From NCBI GenBank assembly GCA_018334835.1, contig JAGXLF010000008.1, positions 1 through 39,273 of the forward strand: DNA of 39,273 bases. Reading direction: 5' to 3'. The notes under the pieces were generated by a model, which was not told the DNA's origin, did not search any database, and saw only the letters and a program-made list of their open reading frames with translations. This document shows positions 16,987 through 25,191 of the stretch, piece after piece (within the stretch, counting starts at the first letter, position 1; each line of letters opens with the position of its first letter). The translations under genes were made by a program, and so were the position numbers. The stretch is from Thermoplasmatota archaeon (GTDB lineage: Archaea > Thermoplasmatota > Thermoplasmata > Halarchaeoplasmatales > Halarchaeoplasmataceae).

Positions 16987-18089
16987 GTAAGAACACGGAC
17001 GGTTTTGACCATCCCAGTAGAATTAAGACGCTGAGAGAAAAGATGGAGGAACACAAAATCGATCTTACAGTGCTTTATGAAAGGGAGAATGTCAGATACT
17101 TTACAGGATGGAGACAGAATACAACCAGTTTCTCTATTCTTTTTATTACCCAGGATGATCTAATTTATTTTGTACCGAAGCTGGACAAAAAGGCCGTAGA
17201 TAAGGAGTGCTGGATACCCACTTCCAAAACCTATGTTATACCGGAAGACCCCGCAAAAAAATTTAAAGACCTGATCGATAATGAGAGTGAAACGATCCAA
17301 AAGATAGGTATCGAATCTGAAACCATTTTCAACTCTCGATTAAAAAATATCGAGAAGAACTTCGATTGTGAACTCTCCGACGTTCAACCAATCATGAATT
17401 CCATGAGAATAAGGAAGACGAAAGAAGAGCAAAATAATATCAGAGAGGGTGCTTCAGCGCTGAGCGGGGTGATGACCGATATAATAGATATGGCACAGGA
17501 AGATATGATGGAAAAAAAACTCACTGCTGAAGCTAAAAAATTATTCGATACGGTCGGTGGAGAGACTTATTCTTTTGAACCCTTCGCCATGTCCGGAGAA
17601 AACTCCTGGTTACCTCACAGGACATCTACGGAAAAAAGGATACAGAAAGGAGAATTGATACTGATAGATATGGGTCTGATCTGGGAAGGGTATGCAACCG
17701 ATATCACTAGAACTTTCGTACTTGGGGAACCTAGTGAGCAACAAAGGGATCTTTTTGAAGCGGCTTACGAGGCTCAAAAGGAAGCAAAAAAGATGGTCAA
17801 ACCGGGTGTAAAAGCGGAGACGGTCCACGAAAAAGCCAATGAAATTTTTGAAGAGTATGGATATTCTGAATATTTTCCACATCTCACGGGTCACGGGTTA
17901 GGACTCGAAACCCATGAGGACCCCATCTTGGACAAAGGACAGGATATTGAGTTGAAACCGGGGATGGTCGTAACCGTTGAACCGGGGATTTACAAAGAAG
18001 GAGTGGGCGGAGCTAGAGTGGAAGACATGTTGCTTGTCATTGAAGATGGCCATGAAGAACTCACCACCGCGAATAGGATGTTGGTTTGA
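16983..18089 (+). CDS. M24 family Xaa-Pro peptidase/creatinase-like, copy 2
   Basis: A 368-residue M24 metallohydrolase. The ligands are Asp229 (LIDMGLIWEG), Asp240 (TDITRT), His304 (LTGHGLGLETHEDP), Glu333 (TVEPGIY) and Glu347 (ARVEDM). The creatinase N-domain covers about residues 10-145 and includes YERENVRYFTGW. It overlaps the preceding winged-helix gene by four bases (ATGA), so it is translated in step with it. The family includes prolidases, Xaa-Pro aminopeptidases and creatinase. In an operon with HyuA-like and DUF917 genes, hydrolysis of an amide or imide-derived linear product is also possible. Confidence 0.85.
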   Translation: MSKNTDGFDHPSRIKTLREKMEEHKIDLTVLYERENVRYFTGWRQNTTSFSILFITQDDLIYFVPKLDKKAVDKECWIPTSKTYVIPEDPAKKFKDLIDNESETIQKIGIESETIFNSRLKNIEKNFDCELSDVQPIMNSMRIRKTKEEQNNIREGASALSGVMTDIIDMAQEDMMEKKLTAEAKKLFDTVGGETYSFEPFAMSGENSWLPHRTSTEKRIQKGELILIDMGLIWEGYATDITRTFVLGEPSEQQRDLFEAAYEAQKEAKKMVKPGVKAETVHEKANEIFEEYGYSEYFPHLTGHGLGLETHEDPILDKGQDIELKPGMVVTVEPGIYKEGVGGARVEDMLLVIEDGHEELTTANRMLV

Positions 18090-18110
18090 AAAACTCACGA
18101 GGTGAAGGAT

Positions 18111-18629
18111 ATGGTAGATGGAGATTTATTAAAAGTAATAAAAGAAAGAAGGAGTATCAGAGATTATAAAGACGAAGAAATCTCGAAAGAAAGTATTAAG
18201 ACACTTTTGGAGTCTGCAAGATGGGCACCTAGTGGAAGCAATATACAGGCGTGGAGAATATATGTTGTAAAAGGAGACAAATTAGAGTCTATAAAGAAAT
18301 TTTCACCAGGACTCCTTTCAGACCCGCCGATCATATTTGTTATGTGTGCTGATATAGAGGAGGCGGAGAACAAGGGTGGAAAGCTCTCTAAGGATGTACT
18401 TACAAAGATGGACATCGCTATAGCTGCCCAAAACATTTGTCTTCAAGCCAGTTCAATAGGGCTTGGCACTTGTTACATCGGTTCATTCAACAAGAAAGCC
18501 ATAAGGGAAATACTTGAACTTCCAGATCATCATGTCCCTGAATTGATATTGACCGTCGGGAGGCCTAAGAAAATACCGGACCCTCCGAAAAGGAAGAATC
18601 TAGATGAATTGACCAGGTGGGTGGAATAA
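18111..18629 (+). CDS. Nitroreductase-family FMN oxidoreductase
   Basis: A 172-residue flavoprotein of the nitroreductase family. FMN-binding elements are RRSIRDYKDEEIS near the N-terminus, ARWAPSGSNIQAWR at about 37-50 and QASSIGLGTCYIGSF in the second half, with VGRPKK close to the end. These enzymes use NAD(P)H to reduce nitro, quinone or other electron-poor groups, and some act as ene-reductases. The natural substrate is unclear. GAGGTGA at 18100-18106 serves ATG 18111; the in-frame GTG at 18102 is inside it. It follows the M24 gene by 21 bp and touches the next gene by one base (TAATG). Confidence 0.85.
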   Translation: MVDGDLLKVIKERRSIRDYKDEEISKESIKTLLESARWAPSGSNIQAWRIYVVKGDKLESIKKFSPGLLSDPPIIFVMCADIEEAENKGGKLSKDVLTKMDIAIAAQNICLQASSIGLGTCYIGSFNKKAIREILELPDHHVPELILTVGRPKKIPDPPKRKNLDELTRWVE

Positions 18630-18934
18630 TGAGTGATGAGAATGATGGTGAAAAACCGATATTCTTCGATCTATTCTGCTACATGTCTTCTTCAGCTAGG
18701 GCCCTAGTCGACGAACCAAAGCTCTATGGACCACTGAGGCTTCTAGAAACTATGGAGAGGATTATCGATGTGATGGAAACTAATGAGATGTCAGATGAAT
18801 TCTACAGGGAGTTGAAGAAAAAGATAGAGGAAAATAAGTACACCGTGATGCATGACGAAGAAAGATTTATTGAGTTTTTGGATGAAATAGTTAAGATGTT
18901 GGCAAAAAAAGAGAAAGAATTTTTGGATCAGTGA
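18629..18934 (+). CDS. Small conserved helical protein, DUF6092-like
   Basis: A 101-residue, largely helical and acidic protein. The core FFDLFCYMSSSARALVDEP and YGPLRLLETMERIIDVME resembles, from memory, the DUF6092 family of short uncharacterised proteins. No signal or membrane segment is seen and no function is known. The ATG overlaps the nitroreductase stop by one base, with AGGTGGGTGGA as ribosome site, so it is the last gene of the 13904-18934 operon. A T-run (18954-18961) follows as a possible terminator. Confidence 0.68.
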   Translation: MSDENDGEKPIFFDLFCYMSSSARALVDEPKLYGPLRLLETMERIIDVMETNEMSDEFYRELKKKIEENKYTVMHDEERFIEFLDEIVKMLAKKEKEFLDQ

Positions 18935-18968
18935 CTAAAAAAACGCTAAACCACTTTTTTTAAGTTTC

Positions 18969-20018
18969 TCAAGTCTTCATCTCGATGCCTTCTATGTCAT
19001 ATTCGAACTCTTTTTCCTCTTGTTCTACTTCCTCGACATCGTACTCCACATCATCAACACCATTAACCAGATGACAAGCAACAAAGTGGTCTTCCTGAAC
19101 TTCAACTAGTTCAGGTTCCGTTTCTAAGCATTTTTCCTCTTTGAAGGGACACCTAGTGTGGAACCTGCATCCAGAAGGGAGATCCATAGCGCTGGGTATC
19201 TCACCTCGCGCCTTAAGGTCCGGTTTTAGTTTTTCTTCTTCCTTAGTCGTAGTGGGAAATGAACCTAACAATACTTTGGTGTAAGGATGTAGGGGAGTTT
19301 CAAAAAATACATGGGAATCTGCGACCTCGAAAAATCTTCCTAGATACATGATAGCGACCCTGTCTGCGATGTTCCTCATTAATCCGAGGTCATGGGTTAT
19401 GAAGAGATAGCTCATATTGTATTCATCCTGGAGGTCGATCAAGATATTCATTATCTTGGCCTGGATGGAGACATCTAAAGCAGATGTAGGTTCATCTAGG
19501 ACAACGAAAGAAGGATCTGTCGCGATAGCTCTAGCGATAGCCACAGCTTGCTTTTCCCCCTGTCCTAAATCGTTAGGTCTTCTGTACATGAACCTTTCAG
19601 GATCTAAATCAACCGTGTTAAGGAGTTGATAGACTTCCTTCGCCATCTCCTTTTTTCCATCCACCATATCGTGGATCCTTAAAGGCAGTCCCACGATATC
19701 TAAGACCGTCTTAGTTGGATTCAATGATCCGCCAGGGTCTTGAAAGACCATATTCATATCTCTCTTTATCGCTTTTGCCCGTCCGCTGCTTGAGATAGAT
19801 ATATCATGTTCTCGAAATGATATCTCCCCTTCAGTAGGAGGATGGATACCCATGAGTACCTTTCCAGTAGTACTTTTACCAGATCCAGATTCACCGACAA
19901 GACCGAATACTTCATTTTCTTTGATAGTAAATGTAATATCATCTATCGCTTTTACCGTGCCTGCCTCCATATCAAAGTATTTTTTGAGATTTTTTACTTC
20001 GATCAAATTTTCAGCCAT
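18969..20018 (-). CDS. oppF: Oligopeptide ABC transporter ATPase OppF-like, operon 1
   Basis: A 349-residue ATPase with Walker A GESGSGKST (42-50), Q-loop VFQDPGGSLNP, Walker B FVVLDEPTSALD and an intact switch histidine in FITHDLGLM (His209). The signature motif, normally LSGGQ, reads LGQGE (151-155). The C-terminal oligopeptide-family extension with SGCRFHTRCPFKEEKC carries the cysteines that may hold an Fe-S cluster. A 45-residue acidic tail follows. Start ATG 20018 has GGAGG eight nt upstream; the ATG at 20036 precedes that site. It is the last gene of operon 1 and pairs with the OppD at 20021-20983. The degenerate signature is unlike its counterpart in operon 2. Confidence 0.88.
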   Translation of the reverse strand: MAENLIEVKNLKKYFDMEAGTVKAIDDITFTIKENEVFGLVGESGSGKSTTGKVLMGIHPPTEGEISFREHDISISSSGRAKAIKRDMNMVFQDPGGSLNPTKTVLDIVGLPLRIHDMVDGKKEMAKEVYQLLNTVDLDPERFMYRRPNDLGQGEKQAVAIARAIATDPSFVVLDEPTSALDVSIQAKIMNILIDLQDEYNMSYLFITHDLGLMRNIADRVAIMYLGRFFEVADSHVFFETPLHPYTKVLLGSFPTTTKEEEKLKPDLKARGEIPSAMDLPSGCRFHTRCPFKEEKCLETEPELVEVQEDHFVACHLVNGVDDVEYDVEEVEQEEKEFEYDIEGIEMKT

Positions 20019-20020
20019 TT

Positions 20021-20983
20021 TTACTGCCTCCAACATGCTACGTAATGATTTTTTTCAAATTCACGCATTTTTGGTTTTTCGGTTTTGCAGTCTTCAGAGT
20101 GGTGGGGACATCTAGGATGAAATCTACAGCCAGATGGAGGATCGATGTAATCGGGTGTCTGACCTGCTATACCTGATGAGAAACCCCCTCCAGTAAGTTT
20201 TGGAGTGGATTCTATCAACCCCTTTGTGTATGGATGGATTGGATTTTCAAATATTTTCTCCGTATCTGCTATCTCGATGACCGTGCCTCCATAAACTACA
20301 TAGATCTTATCTACGAATTTTTTGACCAATCCTAGGGCTTGGGAAACCAGTATAGCGGAGAAATTCATTTCTTCAAGTATCTCACCAATCAAGCGGAGTA
20401 CCTGATCCTGTATTGTAACATCTAGATTGGTCGTTGGCTCATCGGCTATCAACAGATCTTTTGGAGCGGCCAAACTCATCGCAATACAGACTCTTTGTCT
20501 CATGCCGCCACTCAACTGGAACGGGTAACTATCATACACTCGCTCGGGATCAGACAATGCTACAGAATTGAACAACTTGATTGTTTCCTCTTTGAAATCT
20601 AAATCTTCGCTGTTCTGTCTCGAATATTTTAAAACATCCTTCATCTGAGTTTTCACTTTGAATAATGGATTCAATGAAGCAGTAGGATCCTGTGGGATCA
20701 TACTCACGTTCCTTCTTCTTAATTTGACGAGTTCCTTTTCCGTCATGTTTAAAATGTCTTTCCCTTTGAAATTCACTTCACCGCTCTTTATCACCGCATT
20801 GTCTGGCAGAATTTGGTTTATCGTCTTCATAGTGGTCGTTTTTCCACACCCTGATTCGCCTATGACCCCTATCGTCTCATTTCTATTCACTTTTAGATTA
20901 AGATTATAGAGAACACTAGTGACGCCTCTATATGTTTTATATCCCACGTCTAGATCTTTTATCTCCAGCAATCCCTCAGCCAT
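20021..20983 (-). CDS. oppD: Oligopeptide ABC transporter ATPase OppD-like, operon 1
   Basis: A 320-residue ATPase: Walker A GESGCGKTT (42-50), Q-loop IPQDPTASLNP, signature LSGGM (157-161), Walker B LLIADEPTTNLD (from 177). The switch region reads LVSQALGLV, so the usual histidine is Gln215 and the following Asp is Ala. The C-terminal SGCRFHPRCPHHSEDC is typical of the peptide/nickel subfamily. The start overlaps the OppC stop by one base (TGATG). With OppF of this operon it powers peptide import. The missing switch histidine here and the missing signature in OppF fall in the same composite ATP site. Confidence 0.9.
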   Translation of the reverse strand: MAEGLLEIKDLDVGYKTYRGVTSVLYNLNLKVNRNETIGVIGESGCGKTTTMKTINQILPDNAVIKSGEVNFKGKDILNMTEKELVKLRRRNVSMIPQDPTASLNPLFKVKTQMKDVLKYSRQNSEDLDFKEETIKLFNSVALSDPERVYDSYPFQLSGGMRQRVCIAMSLAAPKDLLIADEPTTNLDVTIQDQVLRLIGEILEEMNFSAILVSQALGLVKKFVDKIYVVYGGTVIEIADTEKIFENPIHPYTKGLIESTPKLTGGGFSSGIAGQTPDYIDPPSGCRFHPRCPHHSEDCKTEKPKMREFEKNHYVACWRQ

Positions 20984-21945
20984 CAGCTCCCACCTCCTGA
21001 CTCTTCGAAGGCATCTTGTATACCGTCTCCAAGCAGGTTAAAGCCCAGAATTATGAAGGAAATAGCCATTGCTGGAAAGATACTTACTTGCCAGTGATGT
21101 GGCAGATAATCACTGCCGCCAGATACCATGGTCCCAAGATCCGGAGTAGGTGGTTGAGCACCAAGACCAACAAAACTGAGCGACGCTCCAATGATTATTA
21201 CCCATCCCGCGTCTAGGGTCATCTTTGTGAGGATCGGTCCCGTACAGTTGGGCAGTATCTCCGAGAACATTATGTGGATCTTACTATCACCCATAATCTC
21301 CGCGGATCGTACGAATTCCTCATTGGAGATAGACGAGACATTGTTGTAAGTTATACGGGCATACCATGGCCACCACATCAGAGATACTGCCATCATCGCA
21401 TAGAACGGTTCGGGTTCTAGCATAGCCGTAATACTCAACGCAAGGACTAAAGGTGGGACAGCAATAAAAATATCCGATATTCTCATAAGCAAGGTATCGA
21501 TCCAAGTTCCTTTATGGTATCCTGCAACAAGTCCTACGACGACTCCGCTAGGTACAACCAATGATAGCACGACGACAGCCATCCTAATCGAGTATCTGAA
21601 TCCTAGTATAGTCCTTGTCAGAACATCCCTGCCCATGCTATCAGTACCTAAAGGATATTTCCAGTTAGTGAAAGGTTGGATGAATTTTGCATCATAGTTA
21701 TGGTATAGACCACCATGGGATGGATATGGTACAATGTATTCTCCAAAGATGGCTAAAAATATCGTGATTATCGTTATAGCCAAGCCCACAAGTGATAAGG
21801 GGTTGCTCGAAAATCTGTACCATCTTCTTTTCAGCGCATCCTTCCACGGAGATTCCTCTCTCTCTTCAACGATCTCTTCTACTTTTTCTTCTACTTCTTC
21901 GCCTTCTTCGTGGATCTTTTTGTCTTCATTGTCTTCATCAGCCAT
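20983..21945 (-). CDS. oppC: Oligopeptide ABC transporter permease OppC-like, operon 1
   Basis: A 320-residue inner membrane permease. The N-terminal 40 residues are highly charged (Asp, Glu, Lys), then TM1 (about 49-72) is followed by the family motif PLGTDSMGRDVLTR and five more hydrophobic segments. The EAA loop that docks the ATPase reads EFVRSAEIMGDSKIHIMFSEILPNC. The end GDGIQDAFEESGGGS is usual for the DppC/OppC group. It starts six nt after oppB, with GGAG upstream, and overlaps oppD by one base. Confidence 0.92.
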   Translation of the reverse strand: MADEDNEDKKIHEEGEEVEEKVEEIVEEREESPWKDALKRRWYRFSSNPLSLVGLAITIITIFLAIFGEYIVPYPSHGGLYHNYDAKFIQPFTNWKYPLGTDSMGRDVLTRTILGFRYSIRMAVVVLSLVVPSGVVVGLVAGYHKGTWIDTLLMRISDIFIAVPPLVLALSITAMLEPEPFYAMMAVSLMWWPWYARITYNNVSSISNEEFVRSAEIMGDSKIHIMFSEILPNCTGPILTKMTLDAGWVIIIGASLSFVGLGAQPPTPDLGTMVSGGSDYLPHHWQVSIFPAMAISFIILGFNLLGDGIQDAFEESGGGS

Positions 21946-21950
21946 ATTTA

Positions 21951-22973
21951 TCAGCTCCTGCCTCCATATCTTATCCGTGGGTCGATATAGGCTACAATGG
22001 TGTCAACGACGAGGTTAATTATAGCAAACATTATGCCGATTATCATAACTGTAGCGACTATAGTATTAAGGTCACTATGCAACATTGCATTGATTGCATG
22101 TCTAGAAAATCCAGGCCATCTAAAAACCATTTCAACCAGGAAGGCATTTCCGAGCATCATGGCTATCTGCATGCCTAGAACAGTAACGCCTGGGATGATA
22201 GAAGGTCTCAACAGATATTTAAATCTGATCGTACGTTCGGGCAAGCCAAATCCTTTTGCCATCGAAATGTACTCTTTTTGTTTAATAGTAATCATCCCAG
22301 ACCTTATCATCCTAGCTACTTGTGCTGTACCCGGTATAGCTAGTGCAATGGCAGGTAATGTAGCATGATGGACGAAGTTTATAAAAGTCTTAAATTGACC
22401 AGCTAGAAGAGCATCTATACCCAAAAACCCAGTTACCTCTGGAGGATGCGCGAAGCCTGAGGTAAGGGCACCAGTCACAGGAAACCATCCAAGTTGATAG
22501 GCAAATGTAAGCTGGAAAATGATCGCAAAAACGAAAGCAGGTATTGAAACGCCTATGTAAGAAAAGATTCTGATTACATGATCCTGCCATTTGTTTATAT
22601 TCGAACCTGCAAAAATCCCTAGGAGGAAAGAACCAACTATCTGGAAGGCCGCTGCATATGTGATCAATTCTAATGTTCTTGGAAGATACGTTTTAACATC
22701 TGTGGTGACACTCCTTTTAGTTACGATAGAAAAACCTAGATCTCCCTGGAAAACATTTCTCAGCCATATAAAGTATTGAATATAGAGGGGGCGATCTAAG
22801 GCGAGACTCTGTCTCAAATTTTCAATCACATGGTCTGGAGTGCGAGGACCAACCATCATCTCGATAGGATCCCCTGGTATAATTCTTCCGAAGTAAAAGA
22901 TGAATAATGATAATCCAAACAGTGATATTATAGCCCAAAACAGCCTTTTTCCGATGTATTTTTTCATATCCAT
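21951..22973 (-). CDS. oppB: Oligopeptide ABC transporter permease OppB-like, operon 1
   Basis: A 340-residue permease with six predicted membrane segments. It starts KKYIGKRLFWAIISLFGLSL, carries FGRIIPGDPIEMMVG and LRQSLALDRPLYIQY in the first external loop, and the EAA-type docking loop QKEYISMAKGFGLPE. The end VDTIVAYIDPRIRYGG is characteristic of DppB/OppB. The ATG at 22973 has AGGAG nine nt upstream; the TTG at 22982 is too close to it. A stem-loop at 23022-23045 separates it from the binding-protein gene upstream. Confidence 0.92.
   Translation of the reverse strand: MDMKKYIGKRLFWAIISLFGLSLFIFYFGRIIPGDPIEMMVGPRTPDHVIENLRQSLALDRPLYIQYFIWLRNVFQGDLGFSIVTKRSVTTDVKTYLPRTLELITYAAAFQIVGSFLLGIFAGSNINKWQDHVIRIFSYIGVSIPAFVFAIIFQLTFAYQLGWFPVTGALTSGFAHPPEVTGFLGIDALLAGQFKTFINFVHHATLPAIALAIPGTAQVARMIRSGMITIKQKEYISMAKGFGLPERTIRFKYLLRPSIIPGVTVLGMQIAMMLGNAFLVEMVFRWPGFSRHAINAMLHSDLNTIVATVMIIGIMFAIINLVVDTIVAYIDPRIRYGGRS
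22022..22039. other. Coding part of oppB, no extra site
   Basis: Listed only to record that the AT-rich string here is part of the last membrane segment of OppB and not a promoter. Confidence 0.2.
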
Positions 22974-23021
22974 TAAATTCAACTCCTAACATTATACAAA
23001 ATCAGGAAATAAATAAAACCA

Positions 23022-23045
23022 AGTTGGAGGTTTTTACCTCCAACT
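23022..23045 (-). terminator. Stem-loop between binding-protein and permease genes
   Basis: Ten perfectly paired bases, AGTTGGAGGT and ACCTCCAACT, around a four-base loop. It lies 26 bp after the SBP stop and about 50 bp before the OppB start. On the - strand it is followed by TGGTTTTATTTATTT, so it can serve as a partial terminator or 3'-end stabiliser giving more SBP than permease, a common arrangement. Its arms match those of the palindrome at 13853-13875 except for one compensated base pair. Confidence 0.6.
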
Positions 23046-23070
23046 AGATTTTGGGATATAGTTTTTTCTT

Positions 23071-24726
23071 TTACCGTTCATCAGGTGGAAGTACCTCTAT
23101 CATTCTTACGTTTTTGTTGTATCCTATGGTAGGTATAGCGTGCTCCTCGGGATCTTCAGCATGTGGCCATGTAACATAGTCCTGATATGCGTGTCTTGAA
23201 AATTGACTGTGCAGGAATAGAGACGGAGACATCTCTAGCAGGTCTTTTTGTAATTGTTCATACAGGGCAAATCTGTCTTCTTTGTTGGGTTCTGCGAGAG
23301 CGTCTTCAATCATTCCGTCTATTGTATCGTTCTCCAACCACTCGTTCTGTTCCCAACTGTCAGCGGTATCGGAGTGATATCTAGCTTGCAAAAGACCACC
23401 TGCCTCGGGGAATTGAGCGGTGACCCAAACCATCGTGACATGGGGCGAATCTTCTTTATTAGACATCGCGTCGATAAGAGCTCCCCATTGATATTTGTTC
23501 GATTCACCTTCCAGCCCGATATCATCTAAATTGCCCGCTAACATTAATGCCACTTTCTCTGTTGCTGGAACTTGTGCCGTCCAACTAATTTCAATCTTGT
23601 AATCGCTAGGATTTTCCACTATATCTGGATAGTATTTTGATTTCTGAAGTTCCTCTTCAGCCTTTGTAATGTTTCGTCTGGGCATGTCCAGCTCTGTCGC
23701 ACCAGGAAGTACTGATGGTATGATCCCATTTGGGAGTCTACTACTAGGGAATATTTCTTCTATCTGTTCTGTATAATTGAATGAGTAAGCAATAGCTTTC
23801 CTTACATGGACGCAATCAAGTGGTTCTTTCTGGGTATGCATCTGGCCATAGAATGCCCCGCCAGAAAAATATGCACCAGTTTTCCCATCATGGTCATCTG
23901 CAATCTCTGTCACCGTGCCATATTCAAGCCATTCGGAAGTTACCTCAAGACTTTCTTCACCGAACATAGATCTTTCTGTTGTAGGGTCTCCAAGAGCTAA
24001 CATTCTGAACTCATCCGGTGCATTATCTGCCATAGGTCCCCAGTAATCTTCGTTTTTCTCACCGTAGAAATGGTCCGTTACATCAGCATCGTACACCTCG
24101 TAAGGCCCCGTACCTGCACTGTTCTCTAGAAGATAGGATTTGCCGAGGTCGTGGCCCCATGGTTCATATACGAGATCTGCGTCCTCATCCGCATGATTTA
24201 GTACATCTTCTTTGTCCACGATATATAGCCTAGTTAATGTAGATAAGAAAACACCTCGTGGTTCCTCAAGAACGAACTTAACCGTGTAGTCGTCTACCAC
24301 AGTCGAATTTTCAATGTCGACGTGTTCATCGAAAAGGAAGGCGAATCCTTGGCCTATTGTCGTCAATCTTTCCATGGAGAACATAACGTCTTCAGCAGTC
24401 ATTTCGTTTCCGCTGTGGAAAGTCACATCATCTCTCAAATCAAAGGTATATTCTGTCCCGTCTTCTGAGATCGTCCAGTCTTCTGCTATCCAAGGTTCAA
24501 CACCCGTTTGAGTTGGGAATACTAGAGGATCATAGAAATTCGTGTATGCAGTACTACTAGATTCGTCAGTTCCTATCGCAGGATCTATTTCAGTGGGCCA
24601 TGAAAAGCCCATTCTAAGTATAGCTTTGCTTTCTTCTTCGTCAGGTTCAACACATCCTGAAAAAGCAACACCAGAAATCACCAGGATCCCAAACACCAAT
24701 ATAGCGATATGTTTTTTGTTTAACAT
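23071..24726 (-). CDS. Peptide ABC transporter substrate-binding lipoprotein, operon 1
   Basis: A 551-residue family 5 solute-binding protein. The N-terminus MLNKKHIAILVFGILVIS is a signal segment ending in the lipobox FSGC, with Cys25 as lipid attachment site, so the mature protein is anchored outside the membrane. Typical motifs are SEDGTEYTFDLRDDVTFHSG, MTAEDVMFSMERL and VRKAIAYSFNYTEQIEEIF. It captures peptides (or nickel or sugars in related families) for OppBCDF. ATG 24726 fits the signal peptide and AAGGA ten nt upstream. A GTG at 24765 lies at the predicted transcription start and would add a charged leader, so I reject it. Confidence 0.9.
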   Translation of the reverse strand: MLNKKHIAILVFGILVISGVAFSGCVEPDEEESKAILRMGFSWPTEIDPAIGTDESSSTAYTNFYDPLVFPTQTGVEPWIAEDWTISEDGTEYTFDLRDDVTFHSGNEMTAEDVMFSMERLTTIGQGFAFLFDEHVDIENSTVVDDYTVKFVLEEPRGVFLSTLTRLYIVDKEDVLNHADEDADLVYEPWGHDLGKSYLLENSAGTGPYEVYDADVTDHFYGEKNEDYWGPMADNAPDEFRMLALGDPTTERSMFGEESLEVTSEWLEYGTVTEIADDHDGKTGAYFSGGAFYGQMHTQKEPLDCVHVRKAIAYSFNYTEQIEEIFPSSRLPNGIIPSVLPGATELDMPRRNITKAEEELQKSKYYPDIVENPSDYKIEISWTAQVPATEKVALMLAGNLDDIGLEGESNKYQWGALIDAMSNKEDSPHVTMVWVTAQFPEAGGLLQARYHSDTADSWEQNEWLENDTIDGMIEDALAEPNKEDRFALYEQLQKDLLEMSPSLFLHSQFSRHAYQDYVTWPHAEDPEEHAIPTIGYNKNVRMIEVLPPDER

Positions 24727-24765
24727 TTTATCTTTTTCCTTTGTTTTTTTTGGTTTTCCTCGCAC

Positions 24766-25191
24766 ATTATAATAACAAATTCCTATTTATAATTTTCCTC
24801 ATTACTGGTTAAAATTAAACGTATACTCTACTAATTTTAAAAAAAGTTTGCATTATAGCTCGAAATTTAAAAGTGAACAATCTTCTTAATAAACTAATTC
24901 CTCTAATCTATTTACTATCATCACCTTTAAATATTAAAGTATTTTATATTTATTGCATGCCGTTTTTCATATTCTTCAGTCCACATCATAGAAAGATTTC
25001 AAGATTGGAAAAAGAGGCGTATGTTTTTATTTACCATGATTAAATGTATAAGATAAGTATAAAGATTAAAATTTTTCATTTAGTCCTTAAAATATGATTA
25101 TAGATATAATTACTAATCTGGGAATTATACCAAAAACATAAATATTCACACAGAATAATGACTTCAATAATTGCTACTTTAAAAAGGAAAA
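24766..25191. other. AT-rich divergent promoter region
   Basis: There is no credible gene in these 426 bp. It holds the TATA element of the ABC operon at its left end and TATA-like strings (for example ACATAAATATTCAC near 25136-25149) for the M29 gene at its right end. Confidence 0.6.
24782..24793 (-). promoter_or_regulatory. TATA box for peptide ABC operon 1
   Basis: On the - strand ATTATAAATAGG, with an A-rich BRE-like flank. Transcription would start near 24760, 35 nt before the ATG at 24726. Confidence 0.5.

Noticed and set aside
22022-22039. Promoter inside the end of oppB
   Set aside because: The AT-rich string is simply membrane-segment coding sequence; the feature entry at this place is a note with very low confidence and not an annotation to rely on.
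21792-22178. 128-residue + strand frame over the oppC/oppB junction
   Set aside because: Shadow of two well-supported permease genes, with repetitive Leu/Ser runs from antisense of Glu/Lys codons.
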